Source: Lucinisca nassula (taxonomy: Eukaryota; Mollusca; Bivalvia; Lucinida; Lucinidae). Taken from it: a stretch of 64,000 nucleotides of DNA. Shown one piece after another: positions 20,271-31,034 of the stretch (the stretch's first letter is position 1; every line of letters begins with the position of its first letter). The notes beneath the pieces are model-generated. The model was not told the origin of the DNA. It was given only the letters and a program-made list of their open reading frames with translations, and made no database searches. The position numbers and the translations under genes were made by a program. Where the stretch lies: the NCBI GenBank assembly GCA_963580285.1, contig OY757013.1, positions 152,199,900 through 152,263,899 on the forward strand. Direction: 5' to 3'.

Positions 20271-20565
20271 GAATTGAGGTTTAAACTCTCTGTCAACACT
20301 ACTAAGGTCATTTAGAGACGTTGCTTCCAATGTTTGGTATTTTTATCCGACATTGAGATGAAATAACATCTCAAGTCCTGCCGCCAAATGAAATCAATAG
20401 GGCTTATATGAATTGGACGGTCTGGCTCGCACTACTTTGCCTGGGCAGGCTTAGTCCTTCTAAGCTGTTTACCAGCTCTCATGAGCGGTCAGATTCTGCT
20501 CTGCGTGGAAGCACCATGCAGACCAATCTATTTCTTCAAGCCCCGATGGGCGGGGGCCGCGGCCC
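20268..20565 (-). mobile_element. SINE of the GCCCATCGGGGCTTGAAG family
   Basis: On the minus strand it runs from GCCCCCGCCCATCGGGGCTT through TTTACCAG-like and GATGTTATTTCATCTC blocks to a GTTTAAACCTCAATTC tail. Abuts the preceding SINE tail to tail. Confidence 0.7.
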
Positions 20566-22581
20566 TATATAAGTGAATTAAACTTGAATGGACAGTAACA
20601 AAAAACATCAAAATCTCACTCTCTCTCTCCTTCCTGGGGTTGTTTCTAATTGTGGTACATGAACTAGGGCATTTATGTCAGGGATCGAATGTCAAATTAC
20701 GAGGAGAACAAAGCTCACCAAAATAAGTTTAAGCCAGCGAATGCGATTTCCGACAATCGAGCACTGGCCACCAGCAATGGCTCAGAACAGCCTGTATATC
20801 CGTTCAGTTTGATCGGAGCCTTCGCCAGTCGCATGTTCATGTAATTCATGGGCCGTTAGCGTAGTCTTTGATTGGATTGTGGATGTAGGAAAGCACCATC
20901 GCGTCATTGGAAATCACATGGGCGAGCGGAATTATATTTTTGGGATCAGTGACAACCAAACCCAAACTTCTGATTTGCGTGGACAAGGAAACCAAAGCCA
21001 TTGATTTCACCACGAAATCATGCCTATATAAATGTGACCTCATAAAATAAAGCCCACATTTATATTAAAAGTGGAATACATTATTTCCTTATTTCTGCTC
21101 AAAATCATCGATTATGGGTACTCGATAGAACCGTCTGGCCTAGGCGATGCCATCTATATTTTAAGCCGAAATATGGAAAATATTAGATTTTTTTTATCTT
21201 AAAACTTTAATATTTTTATGGTAAAAATTTCTACATATTTTAATAGGCCTTTTTGTAATGAAACTAACAGGTACGCCGCCCGGCCCCTACTCTGATTTGC
21301 ACTGATCTGCACATGCGTTTCGCATTTGGTATTTGACATAAGGGACCATAGTCCTTGGATTCCAGGGATCTTGGGAAGAATGTAATTATTTCAAGGGACA
21401 TGGCAGAAATGGTATTTATTTAAGGGAGTCGGGGAGCAAACACGTTTTAGGGAGCAGGTGCGTAATATTTGGAGAACTGGACATCATTGGCCAACTGTTT
21501 AATGGCGCTTGAGACAAAATACCACACCCTCTTGTTAGAAGAAGATGGCAACGGAGGGTGGACCAAATCATGCAATATGTTTAAAAAAAAAATCATCCTA
21601 CGTATTGTTCATGTGGTCCCAGATCAGATGTCGCATTACGGCATCTGATCAAGATCTTTACTGTTAATAAATGCAGGAAAAAACATTGGCAGATGACTGA
21701 TTTATTATTATCAAAGACTCCAAATGCAATACAGTCAACTGATACATAATTTGGTTAAGAGAAACTGACCTTTGTATTCAATTTCTACGGAAATAACTGA
21801 TCCGGAATTGGGGTCTAAAAATTCAATGCTTAATCGTTTACCAAATACATATACATATATACCTTCGTAATTTCAATTGCTCGTTTTTCGGATAAATCGG
21901 CCCTAACCTGTTACTCAAGATGACCGCAGCTTCTGTTCGTCTGACCTGCATTGCTAGCTGATTATCATGTTAACACATTTTATCAGTTTGACACCAGCGC
22001 GTCTAAGTATAATCATGGGAAATATCAACGTCATTCTGCATGCGCTTGGTCGACAAAGGTGCTTTAAACTGACTAAATAGGCTATATGAATGATAGTAAG
22101 TTTTATGCTGAATGGCTTTGAAAGTGTCTTGGTGATCTATCAAAGTCGTGTTGATCCGGAACTGGGTACGATCAGGAACTGGGTGCATGACTGTATTGTA
22201 TTATTGTATAGGTTTTGTTTATTTATCGAATACGGTTTGTTTAATTTTATGCAGTGTTTGGTCTTTTTGTCATACCTACAGCAAGTGTGTCTCTATATGT
22301 AAGATTCAGAGTATTCATACAGCAAACAAAGGTACCAATAATGATCCAGGCATTGACGGCACACGATACATAAAGTCACTGTCAGTACCAGTTAAAGTTC
22401 ACAACAATTTTACGTTGCGACGTCACCTCTACGTCATCAAACGTTTGTGACGTTTCAAGACGGTACACATCTTTTGAAGGCATTTTGAACCCCTAAATGG
22501 TCAAGAAACCATCAATGTTTATTTTCAGAATCCTCTAAGATTTGCCTATCCTGAAACATAAAACAAAATTTCGCTATAGGG
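20566..22581. other. Interior of the 4.08 kb TIR element, mostly unassigned
   Basis: Includes half of an AACCGCC-type palindrome (about 21100-21170) and half of the GATCAGAT hairpin (about 21610-21665). Near 22100-22190 GATCCGGAACTGGGTACGA and ATCAGGAACTGGGTGCATG form a short tandem pair. No gene recognised. Confidence 0.4.
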
Positions 22582-22615
22582 CACCCAACTCGTCCCTTTT
22601 CGCATGACGGGTCAC

Positions 22616-23310
22616 AAATACGTTCTAGGAGTTCATTTAAAGGCATCAAACTTTGCGGTAATTATTGAATTGGGTCAGTTTCCATTATAATTTCTTTTAG
22701 TGCCAGTTGTATTAATTTTTGTTTACATACAATACAATCAAATAGTGATTCTCTTATATTCAAAGTATACTGGGAGCAGTGTAATAACACTCAACTGAAA
22801 AGCTTATGGCTATCTTTGTAAGTGATTTAGGATTTTCACACGTTTGGGATAATCACTGTACATTTAATGTATCTGCTGTACTTACAAGCATTAAGTTTAA
22901 GTTAAAGGAACGTTTTGTTTCATTTTGGAAGAAAAGATTAAATTCAGAAGTTGGCATGGATAAGCTGAGGACATATAAATTGATAAAGAAACATTTTGCT
23001 TTTGAAAATGATTTAGATGTTTTACCCGACAGAAAACAGCGAAAAGCTTTAGTTTCTTTTAGAATAAATGCACACAATCTCCAAATTGACCGGGACAGAT
23101 ATTCAGGCCAAAAAGTAGAGAACAGACTGTGTAACAATTGTCAGGTAGTTGAAGATGAAATTCATTTTTGTGCGAATGCTCTAAGTACCAAACCTTGCGA
23201 AATAAATTGATTCAGAGCACAGTTTCAACAAATAACCATTCATTGATGTCCAAAGCAGAGTGTTTTATTAATTTTATGACATGTACAGATGATACGGTTT
23301 TGAAATCTGT
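22616..23310 (+). pseudogene. LINE-B C-terminal region
   Basis: Continuation of LINE-B after the TIR transposon: Y-V-L-G-V-H, then an open 134-codon frame (22806-23210) with D-L-G-F-S-H-V-W-D, E-R-F-V-S-F-W-K-K-R-L-N, D-R-K-Q-R-K-A-L-V-S-F-R and a Cys-His tail (C-N-N-C-Q-V-V-E-D-E-I-H-F). A frame break at about 23170-23190 follows; the shifted frame gives C-E-C-S-K-Y-Q-T-L-R-N-K-L. This C-terminal Cys/His motif is common in LINE ORF2 proteins and probably binds nucleic acid. Cut at about 23310 by a SINE. Confidence 0.85.
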
Positions 23311-23541
23311 CGGCCTGTTTTTTTTTTTTTGGTTTTGCGGCCCTTTCAAGATTATTTCACTCATATCGAGCCGCTCGTTAATCAGAGGCGGGCGAAAACC
23401 GAAGTACCCAGAGAATAACGACCTGACCCTCCGTTGCAGAACTTGGCGTCTCACATGTGACCCGAGCGAGGCTCGAACCACAGCGGTGAGATGCCTAATG
23501 ATTAAGTGTCAGCGCTCTTATCCACTAGGCCACGGAGGCCC
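23311..23541 (-). mobile_element. tRNA-derived SINE (GGCCTCCGTGGCCTAGTGG head)
   Basis: The minus strand starts CGGGCCTCCGTGGCCTAGTG with A box TGGCCTAGTGG and B box GGTTCGAGCCT, then GACGCCAAGTTCTGCAACGG and the GGCCGCAAAACC tail with an A-run. An imperfect TSD (GTCGGCCTGTTT / GTTGGACTGTTT) flanks it in LINE-B. Confidence 0.85.
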
Positions 23542-24031
23542 GTTGGACTGTTTGTTAGTGAATGTAATATTTCATAGCACGACTCTTGTGTTTCAATGCC
23601 GTTTCCTGTTTTCTTTTTTAAATGTTCCATATTCTCATCAAATTGTTTCAAATTGTTGTGTTTATAATATGCCATTTATGTATTTGCTTGCCTTTAACCC
23701 TTATACCGTCAGCCTCGATAGCGCAGTGGTTAGCGCGTTCGACTCATGGTCGAGAGGTTGTGCGTTCGAATCCCGCCACCGGTATCGAGGTGTGTCCTTG
23801 GGCAAGACACGTAATGACACTGCCCCACTCCACCCAGGTTTAAATGGGTAGCAGTGGTGTAAAAGCTACTGCGTCTCTCGCGCGCGCGTGAAAACACCCG
23901 GAATGAGTGTTCGAGAGCGATTCAATAAGCTTGAAGCTTTCATCGCAATCGAACTAAAATAAATTAGTATAAACTAACCCTTATAGGGTTTAACTGTGCA
24001 ATAAATAAAATTCTTTTCTATTCTATTCTTT
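23542..24031 (+). pseudogene. LINE-B 3' untranslated region and 3' end
   Basis: LINE-B resumes with C-terminal codons and a 3' untranslated stretch, interrupted by a SINE at 23706-23974, and ends with GTGCAATAAATAAAATTC and (TTCTA)n. The AATAAA at the end fits a polyadenylation signal; the pentamer tail fits a LINE 3' terminus. Confidence 0.7.
23706..23974 (+). mobile_element. tRNA-Met-like SINE with 11 bp TSD
   Basis: TAACCCTTATA at 23695-23705 and 23975-23985 flank the element. The head GCCTCGATAGCGCAGTGG has an anticodon arm TCGAC-TCAT-GGTCGA placing CAT at the anticodon, and B box GTTCGAATCCC, so a tRNA-Met origin is plausible. A central GTGTCCTTGGGCAAGACAC domain is a widespread conserved SINE module. 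A CG-rich (GCGCGCGC) stretch lies at 23878-23890. Confidence 0.9.
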
Positions 24032-24602
24032 TATGCGGTTTACGTTAATCAGGGTCACTAGACGTTTGATTATAAAAATAACAACATGAAACATTTGCGC
24101 GCCAAACTTTAAATCGGTCATTCTAACAATTACGGAATAAGCTGTATTTGAATTTTCAATGTATTTTCTTCCGTAAGTGTTACCGACTTTTCTGGCGGAG
24201 TCTTTTTGAACAAAATCCTTCATTTATGACTGTAAAATTACGGAAAAAACTGCGTATTGATAAATAAAATCTATTTGTCACAATATTCACTTTAATACCG
24301 TTGTTTCTGCAGACCTTCCTATATGATTACTTTTAGTCAACCAAATTGTTCTAGTTGTATGACAGGATAATTGAAGAAGTAATTGTAATAAAATAACTTT
24401 CAAATTTTAAAAAATGTTCATTTAGGAAAAGGAATGCATAAGAATCACTGTCTTTGCATTTTTGTTTTAATGCGATTTTTTTCTGTAAAAGGCTACAAAT
24501 ATTTAATTTTGCTGTACGAAGAAAAATGTATACCATAAGATTGAGCACTTCTATAATTAAAGAAGTGCTGAGTGTAACGGTAAGCAATTATCCAATTTTA
24601 CA
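24032..24602. other. No recognised feature
   Basis: AT-rich. A small hairpin (AGCACTTCT/AGAAGTGCT) lies at 24541-24572. The minus ORF here has no motif. Confidence 0.4.
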
Positions 24603-24862
24603 TTTACGGAATAAAGTCGAAGTGAAGGCAATGATCAGGAATCGATACAGTTAAGCTACAACTCCCATCAGAGACACCAAAGGGAAAGCAAAACAAACAT
24701 GAAATAACTACAATATAGACCCAAAATGGAAACACCAATACTGAAAGCCGAATGGACAGTAACTTTCCCACAAAATGGCCAATTGGCTATCCAAAACAAA
24801 AAATGTAAGCGAAAAACACACTTAAAGACAAACCATAACAAAAAAAAAAAAAAAAAAAAAAA
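24603..24862 (-). mobile_element. Extra tandem 3' end of a Penelope-like element
   Basis: A partial second copy of the 3' untranslated end (GGTGTCTCTGATGGGAG, TATCGATTCCTGATCATTGCC) placed immediately downstream, on the minus strand, of the complete 3' end at 24893-25473. The two are separated by a run of A on the plus strand (24840-24861). Tandem partial copies are characteristic of Penelope-like elements. Confidence 0.7.
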
Positions 24863-24892
24863 CGCTACAAAAGAACCTAAATTTATTACACA

Positions 24893-25473
24893 AATTAAAG
24901 TAGAAGTAGAGGCAATGATCAGGAATCGATACAATTAACCCATAGCTCCCATCAGAGAGACCAAAGGGAAAGAAACACAAACATGAAACAACAGACCCTA
25001 ATGGAAATATCAACAGCGCAAAGACAAAAGGACATTTACTTTCCCACAAAATGACCAATAGGCTATCCAAAATAAAATAAGCGACACAAACACCGACAGG
25101 CAAACCATAACAAAAATAAACCGCGACAGAAAACCCGCCTTGGAACGGTCAGCGGAAACGAATTCCACTGGGGGGCTTAAATCGATTTTACGTGGCCACA
25201 ATCCTAGCCCTTACTTCCGTCGCGATTAAGACAAATAATTTGTTCAGTCCGCATGAAGGCCTCCTAACTCATCAGTGCAACATCTTCGTGAACACAACAA
25301 TCAAACAACCACAGAATTGAAACAGCGATGATGACTAGACAGCAAGAAACCACTGAAATGCTGGAACAAAAAGAACACCAACAGTTAGACTCCGATGGGC
25401 CCGACCAGAGACAGAGCATCAGGCACCAACCAACATTACCTTGAATTAGATACCTCTAATTCTCAATAAGCCT
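24893..25473 (-). mobile_element. Penelope-like element 3' untranslated region
   Basis: On the minus strand this follows the stop of the reverse-transcriptase frame and carries GGTCGGGCCCATCGGAG, ATGAGTTAGGAGGCCTTCAT, AATCGCGACGGAAGTAAGG and the terminal TATCGATTCCTGATCATTGCC. The same blocks recur at 31035-31668, 33385-33665, 44397-44565 with 50125-50508, and 46855-47423, so this 3' region marks at least five insertions in the window. Confidence 0.8.
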
Positions 25474-27058
25474 TTACGTTGGAACCGTCATAGAATCTGA
25501 GGTCTGACCCACCGGCGTGGAATTAAAGAGGGAAGCAAATTTGTCAATCGTGATTGGGTTAACTACCATGCATGCAGTCTGTTGTATAACATTCATGCTG
25601 AACCCAATCTTTTTATGTCGAAGAATAATTTTTCGAAATTGGGTGCTGAAGTCATTGCGGTTATAAATATTTCTGAATTTATATACTAAGTCACCATAAA
25701 ATTCGGGTTCCGATAGACCTTGTTGCAGAAGAGATTTAAGTCCAATATTGAATTTTGAAATTAAATCAGAATGACGTCTATAAAATTTTGAAAAGGCTTT
25801 GCGTAGTGTATGGTACCTATAACCCTGATTAAGAAGTTTAGCCGTTAACAATTTATTACGAGCGTTGAAGTCAGTTACATGACTACACACTGGCAAATCG
25901 AATCAATTGCGAAATATAAACGCCATAGGATGGCGCACGAGGAATATCACCGTCCAAAAAAGGAAAATTTAAAATCTCAAAATCAAAATCATCGCGTTTA
26001 TCATAATTTTTGCACGAAAAGACCCATCTACAATAGATAGATGTAAATCCAAAAACGGGGCCTTGGTATCAGAAGAATTGGCTTTATTTAACTGAAGTTC
26101 TGGGGGTTACTCTGACTGATCAAACCATCGAAATAGGTGTTATCAATATTTAAAGTAAATCATCCAAATATCTAGAAGTGGAGCTAAAAGTTTCAATGAT
26201 TTCAGACTGGTTTTCAGCAGAAAGGGACATCATGAAGTCTCTCTCATAATGAAACAAAAACAGATCAGCCACAAATGGTGCGCAATTAGTACCCATCGGA
26301 ATACCCACAAGTTGTCTTAATAACTTAGTGCCAAATCTTATGTAAATATTGTCAAGTAGAAAGGTGAGAGCTTCACACACTTTCTGGCATGACCATAATG
26401 TATAATTTTTATGCTCTTCAGAAGTGAAAAAAGCATTTCTTACATTTCATGCAAGATAGAGGGAGTCTTCCCTATGAAATGTCCATTCAATTAAATCATT
26501 AAGTTTTCCTTTTATACGATTAGGAAGAAGTGTAGTGTAAAGGGAGGAAAATCATAAGTAGACAGACTTGAAGCACGAAAACGCCTGGATTTCAATTTAT
26601 TTAAAACTTCATTAGAATTTTTTTATGGACCAAAACAAATTTCTTTCTGATCTTTCGAAGACTTTGTCGCAATATTTATCATATGTTTTTTTTGATGGCA
26701 GTAAAACATGAAGTTAATAATTTGGAGAGTTCAGTGGTGGTACAAGAGCTTGAATTTGCAATAAACCTTTCTAGAACATATTTGTTTGGTCTTTTATGAA
26801 GTTAAGGTAACCAATATAACGTAGGAAGCTTGTCTTGGCCTTCTGTAACAGAGACAGCAAACTTTGTGGCTGAATGATAAATGTGGTCATCAACTAAAGT
26901 CCTCTCTACAGCTAAAGATTGAAGTTCATAGGCCTTAATACCACCAAGTTCTTGCTGAAGACTGTTAACATGGTGAAGCCGTCAAACAACGACCATATTG
27001 TTAGCGGCCTTATCAGCTGGAGCCAAAACAAACTTCCTATGAAATCCTTGAAAACCTA
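25474..27058 (-). pseudogene. Penelope-like element reverse transcriptase (degenerate)
   Basis: Across several frames the minus strand reads, in order: K-F-V-L-A-P-A-D-K-A-A-N-N, L-P-T-L-Y-W-L-P-K/*-L-H-K-R-P, R-F-I-A-N-S-S-S-C-T-T-T-E-L-S-K-like, F-W-S-I-K-N-S-N-E-V-L-N-K-L, S-T-Y-D-F-S-S-L-Y-T-T-L, G-I-P-M-G-T-N-C-A-P and the active-site R-Y-L-D-D-L (near 26150-26165), then the C-terminal 140-codon frame ending at 25474. This arrangement fits Penelope-like retroelements, abundant in bivalves. Frameshifts and stops make it non-functional. The N-terminal side is cut by an AACCGCC palindromic repeat at 27058, so no GIY-YIG domain can be seen. Confidence 0.78.
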
Positions 27059-27180
27059 TAATACAGATTGTGGGCACTCGTTAGAACCGCCTCGTACCCA
27101 CAATCTATATTTTCAGCAGATATAAGAAAAATATCACAATTTGTCATCTTAAAATTTTAATTTTTCGGCGATAAAGGTTA
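27058..27180. repeat. Short AACCGCC palindrome interrupting the Penelope copy
   Basis: AATACAGATTGTGGGCACTC, GTTAGAACCGCC, then TACCCACAATCTATATTTTC: a compact member of the hairpin family with the second arm shortened. Confidence 0.6.
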
Positions 27181-27829
27181 CAATGCTTTTGTATAGGCGT
27201 GTTATACAGCGACGACACGGAATACGCAGTTTTCTCCCCTCCGAGGCAATTTTTATCTTCGTTGCAAAACAGAAGTGAAGCCAATGATTTAAACCGGTCT
27301 AAAACTAAATTTCACGCTTCGGCCATATCATAGGCATTGGTTCAGAGATCAATAATAGAGGGACTCGGGAGCACATACACCTGAAATTCGCCACAGGGAG
27401 CTTTTCTTTTCTCATTTCCTGTTGGATGAAAGCAAGGTAATTTCGCAGTATCAGAACTTCGCCTTCTCGCTCATTCTATTACATGTACTATAAAAGTCGG
27501 AACAGTGCGAACAGAAAAAAGGCTTTATATTGTTGAGGAATGTGCTGGACAAATGTTCCTTAAAGAGCTTGCTGGAAAGTCAGGGGTGCTTCTTTTAGAT
27601 GCATTTAGATCAGGACTCATGAAAACGCCCCAGAAATGTTTCCTTTTTGAAAGAGCTAACATTACTATTCAGGATGCTCTTTATAAAGCCTATCTAGATA
27701 AATTGACTTTGTTACAATGTTAAATATTCTCTGGAATGAGCTTTAAGAGCACTGCCGTAAACTGGGCCAGCTATATAAGGGAACTGGTCAAAGAGCATTT
27801 TCAGAGATAACCTAGAATTTGTTTTTCTA
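27181..27829. other. Unassigned; one 72-codon plus frame
   Basis: A plus frame at 27505-27723 has normal-looking composition but no motif that I recognise and no supporting splice or promoter signal. Probably not a gene. Confidence 0.25.
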
Positions 27830-29315
27830 AAAAACACAGATGTCTCCCCCTTTTTGACCTCTAAGTTTGACCTTCACATTGGAGGTACTGACGTGGGTGT
27901 TGTGTGCGACACATCATCTAATGAAGGTAAACATTTCTACATATTAACTTTAAAAAGTCCATCCAGAAATAAGAAAGTTATTGACCGGACATGAAATAAG
28001 ACCCTTTTTTACATTTGACCCCTAAGTATGACCTGACCTTTGAGGTACTGACCTGCGTCTTGCGCGCGACACATTGTATTATAATGGTCAACATTTCTGC
28101 AAACTAATTCCATTAAGAAAGCTAATGACCGGACACAAAAAATGCCCCTTTTTACGTTTTACCTCTAAATATGACCTTGACATTGGAGGTACTGACCTGG
28201 CTTTTGCGCGCTACACATCGTCTAATAAAGGATTTAACTTTAAAATAGTCCATCCAGAAATAAAAAAAATATATTGACCACCCTTGACCTCTAAGTATGA
28301 CCTTGACTTTGGAGGTTCCTACCTAGATCTTGGTCTCATGACGGTTAAAATTTCTGCAAAGTAATTTCAAAATCCATCGAAGAATAAGAATGTTATTCAC
28401 GGGACTCGAGAAAGAGACCCTTTATTGACCTATAACTTTTAAGTATGACCTTGACCTTTGAGGTACTGACCTGTATCTTGGGCGCAACACATCGTCTTAT
28501 GACGGTTAACATTTCTGCCAAGTAATTTCATAATCCATCTAAGAATAAGAAAGTTATTGACCGTACACGAAAAAAGGCCCTTTTTTGACCTTTGACCTCG
28601 AAGTAGGGCCTTGACATTAGCGGAACAGACCTTGGGTCTTGCGCACGACACATCATCTAATGAAGGTGAACATTTCTGCAAGGTTACTTTAAAAAGTCAA
28701 TCCAGAAATAAAAACGTTATTAACCGGACACGAAAAAAAGACGCTATTTTACATTTGACCTCTAAGTATGACCTCGACCTTGGAGGTACCGACCTGGGCC
28801 TTGAGCGCAGCGCATCGACCTATGATGGTTAACATTTCTGCCAAGTAATTTTAATATCCATCCAGGAATAAGACATTTATTGACCGAACACCAAATAAAC
28901 AACCTTTTAGACCTTTGACCGATAAGTATGTCCTTGACCTGGGCCATGCGCGCGACACATCATCTCATGATGGTTAACTAATTTCAAAATCCATCTAAAA
29001 ATAGGAAAGTTATTGACCGGACACGATTTGCCCATAGTTACATACATGATTTAGTGACCGACAAACTTCCAAGGGAAATAACTTAAAACGTATAGATGCA
29101 AGAGTTATAGTTCTTGTGCTCTGCACGTCGTCTAATGCTGATTAATATTTATATGAAGTTTCGTGGAGATAACTTGAACGGTTTTTAAGTTTTAAAGCGG
29201 ACACGATTTTGTGACAGACGGACAGGCAGACAGACAGAAAGACGCCCGGGGGAAAGAAGAATACGTCTCCGCGATGTGTGTGGGGGGGGGGGGGGGGGGT
29301 GGAGACATAACTAAC
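27830..29315. repeat. Eight-copy tandem array, ~150 bp monomer, in a satellite element
   Basis: Units keyed by GACCTTGACATTGGAGGTAC at about 27871, 28029, 28172, 28299, 28447, 28611, 28770 and 28931, each followed by a GCGACACATC block and AAGTTATTGACCGGACACG. Outer boundaries show GATGTCTCCCCC (27840) and, inverted, GGTGGAGACATAA (29299), with a 19-base G-run at 29282-29300. Likely another hairpin/satellite mobile element; borders are approximate. Confidence 0.7.
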
Positions 29316-29339
29316 AATAAAATCCTGTCTGGTGAGTAT

Positions 29340-30177
29340 GGAACGCCATAGCTGTCTGATGCTTAGAAACAAATACATGATATGCTCTAATCTACTTATG
29401 TAGGGCTGAAACATCGTTCTATATTGCTCACACTTTATTATTATCTGTGTGATATCCATTATGTTATGTGTCAAGTATATGATGTTTTGTATGAGCTTCA
29501 TGATGTTATGTATCGACTACATTATATATCGTATAAAACTTATTATGTTTTATGTCAATTACATTATTTATTGTATAAACTTCATGATAAGGTGCATCAA
29601 CTACATTAAGTATTGCATAAATCTTATTATGCTTTAAGTCAACTTCATTATGTATTGCATAAACTTGGTTGTATGATGGGTCATCTACATTGTGTGTGGT
29701 GTTAACTTTATTGTGTAATGTGCAACTTTATTGTATAGTGTATAAACTTTATATGATGTGTAAACTTTATTATGTTACATGCAAACTTTATTATATGATG
29801 TTCACACTTGATTATGCCATGTGCAAACTTTATTATCTGTTGTCAAACGTTCATTATGCTACGTGGAAATATTATTATGTGGTGTAACTTTGTTATGTGA
29901 TGTGAAATGTTTATAATGTGATTTATCAAATGTATTCAATGATGTCTAAACTGTATCATTTGATGTATACACTATATTATGTGATGTATTTGATTTATGG
30001 TGTGATATATAAATTTATGTGATGTATAAACTTTATGATGTACTGTATGAACTTTATATGAACACATTTCATTGTGTATCAACTCCTTGATATGCGGAAA
30101 CTTCTTAATATGATGTGGTTAAAATCGACAGAGTGAAAACAAATGTAACACCTAAGAAATTCTATTTGCCGGAACTC
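29340..30177 (+). repeat. 0.84 kb element, inverted partner of 41137-41934
   Basis: Starts GGAACGCCATAGCTGTCTGA and ends TGCCGGAACTC; both ends and the whole layout recur inverted at 41137-41934. Most of it is a decayed array of ~20-30 base units such as TATTATGTGATGTATAAACT. ORFs here are low-complexity artefacts. Confidence 0.85.
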
Positions 30178-30859
30178 AGTACTAGTCGTTTCGCTCCTGT
30201 GTTGCGTATTGTGCACCTAACAGTGTTTTCCCCCAGAAGGGTTGGGTGGGGGCATACCCTGGGGATCAGACATCAATATGATCTGCAACACTTGGGAATT
30301 AGACAGGACATTTGACACAGGGGCGGGAATTAGATATCTAAAACAGGGAATAGTAATGCCCGCCTAGGGGATTTTTGATACAAAATTATGGCTCTTGGGT
30401 GGTAAATTAGACTCCCAATTTCCAAAAAATGTCTAATTCCCATGGGTCTGCCCGCCACTCCCCCTCCATGGGAACTGATTGATTGGTGCAATATTCAGCA
30501 GCACTGATATCCCCATCGAGGAGTGCACTTCTAGCCTCGGTTAAAACATGTACTGGCTGAAGAGTGCCTTGCAGCGTGATAGATCATTGTAAAGATAGAC
30601 AGACGTCAAGTAAAGCATTTCTGCTGAGAAAGTTTCTCCAATCCCTTCATATGCAGGAAGTTATTTTTTTATTTTATATATTTGATAGATCGAAATAATT
30701 TTGCCAGAAATTAACTAATACGTCTAGCAACGGAGACGTAAGTAAAACATGTGGAATATGACTGAGTGCAGACGTTTGCAACTTCCTTCCTTCCTTCCTT
30801 TGCAGCACTTTATCTATCCATCGCTCCACCCTGTCCGTCCTTCAATACCTTCTTCCTAT
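30178..30859. other. Unassigned sequence
   Basis: Contains AATTAGAC-type repeated words (30290-30440) and (TTCC)n at 30787-30802. No coding signal. Confidence 0.35.
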
Positions 30860-30915
30860 AGACAAGAGGGTCATAATGGCCCTGGATCGCTCACATGATC
30901 CTTATTCGTACAGAT
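30860..30915 (-). repeat. Terminal hairpin remnant of a satellite element
   Basis: ACAAGAGGGTCATAATGGCC followed by CTGGATCGCTCACATGATCC is the inverse of the terminal block seen at 11276-11312, without monomers behind it. Confidence 0.6.
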
Positions 30916-31034
30916 TAAGTGGTAGGTAATATAAAGTGGAGTGGATGGTTTGAGCCATTTTGGTTGAGAGAGCCCAAGGAAAATTTATGTGAAATTATTT
31001 CAAAATCAGTCTACCTATTTAATAGTAGAAGTTA

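Larger units (their letters stand above)
18536..22615. mobile_element. 4.08 kb TIR transposon inserted in LINE-B
   Basis: Terminal inverted repeats of 34 bases (GTGACCTGTCACGCGAAAAG... left, inverse at 22582-22615) differ at only two positions. AAAT flanks both sides (18532-18535, 22616-22619) and LINE-B coding resumes in register (F-S-K then Y-V-L-G-V), so AAAT is the likely TSD. A T...A-extended terminus with a 2-base TSD cannot be excluded. Subterminal TGACGTCA and TGACG motifs occur at both ends. No transposase is recognised; a 59-codon frame at 18777-18956 with an acidic middle may be a remnant. SINEs and a broken palindromic repeat are nested inside. Confidence 0.8.

Noticed and set aside
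23711..23785. Functional tRNA-Met gene
   Set aside because: Head of a SINE with TSD at 23695/23975; acceptor stem 3' half is missing.
27505..27723. 72-codon ORF as a conserved gene
   Set aside because: Composition is reasonable but no motif or context supports it; left as unassigned.
29424..29887. Hydrophobic plus ORFs suggesting membrane proteins
   Set aside because: They are translations of a decayed TATTATGTGATG minisatellite; the inverted copy at 41.6 kb gives the same in reverse.
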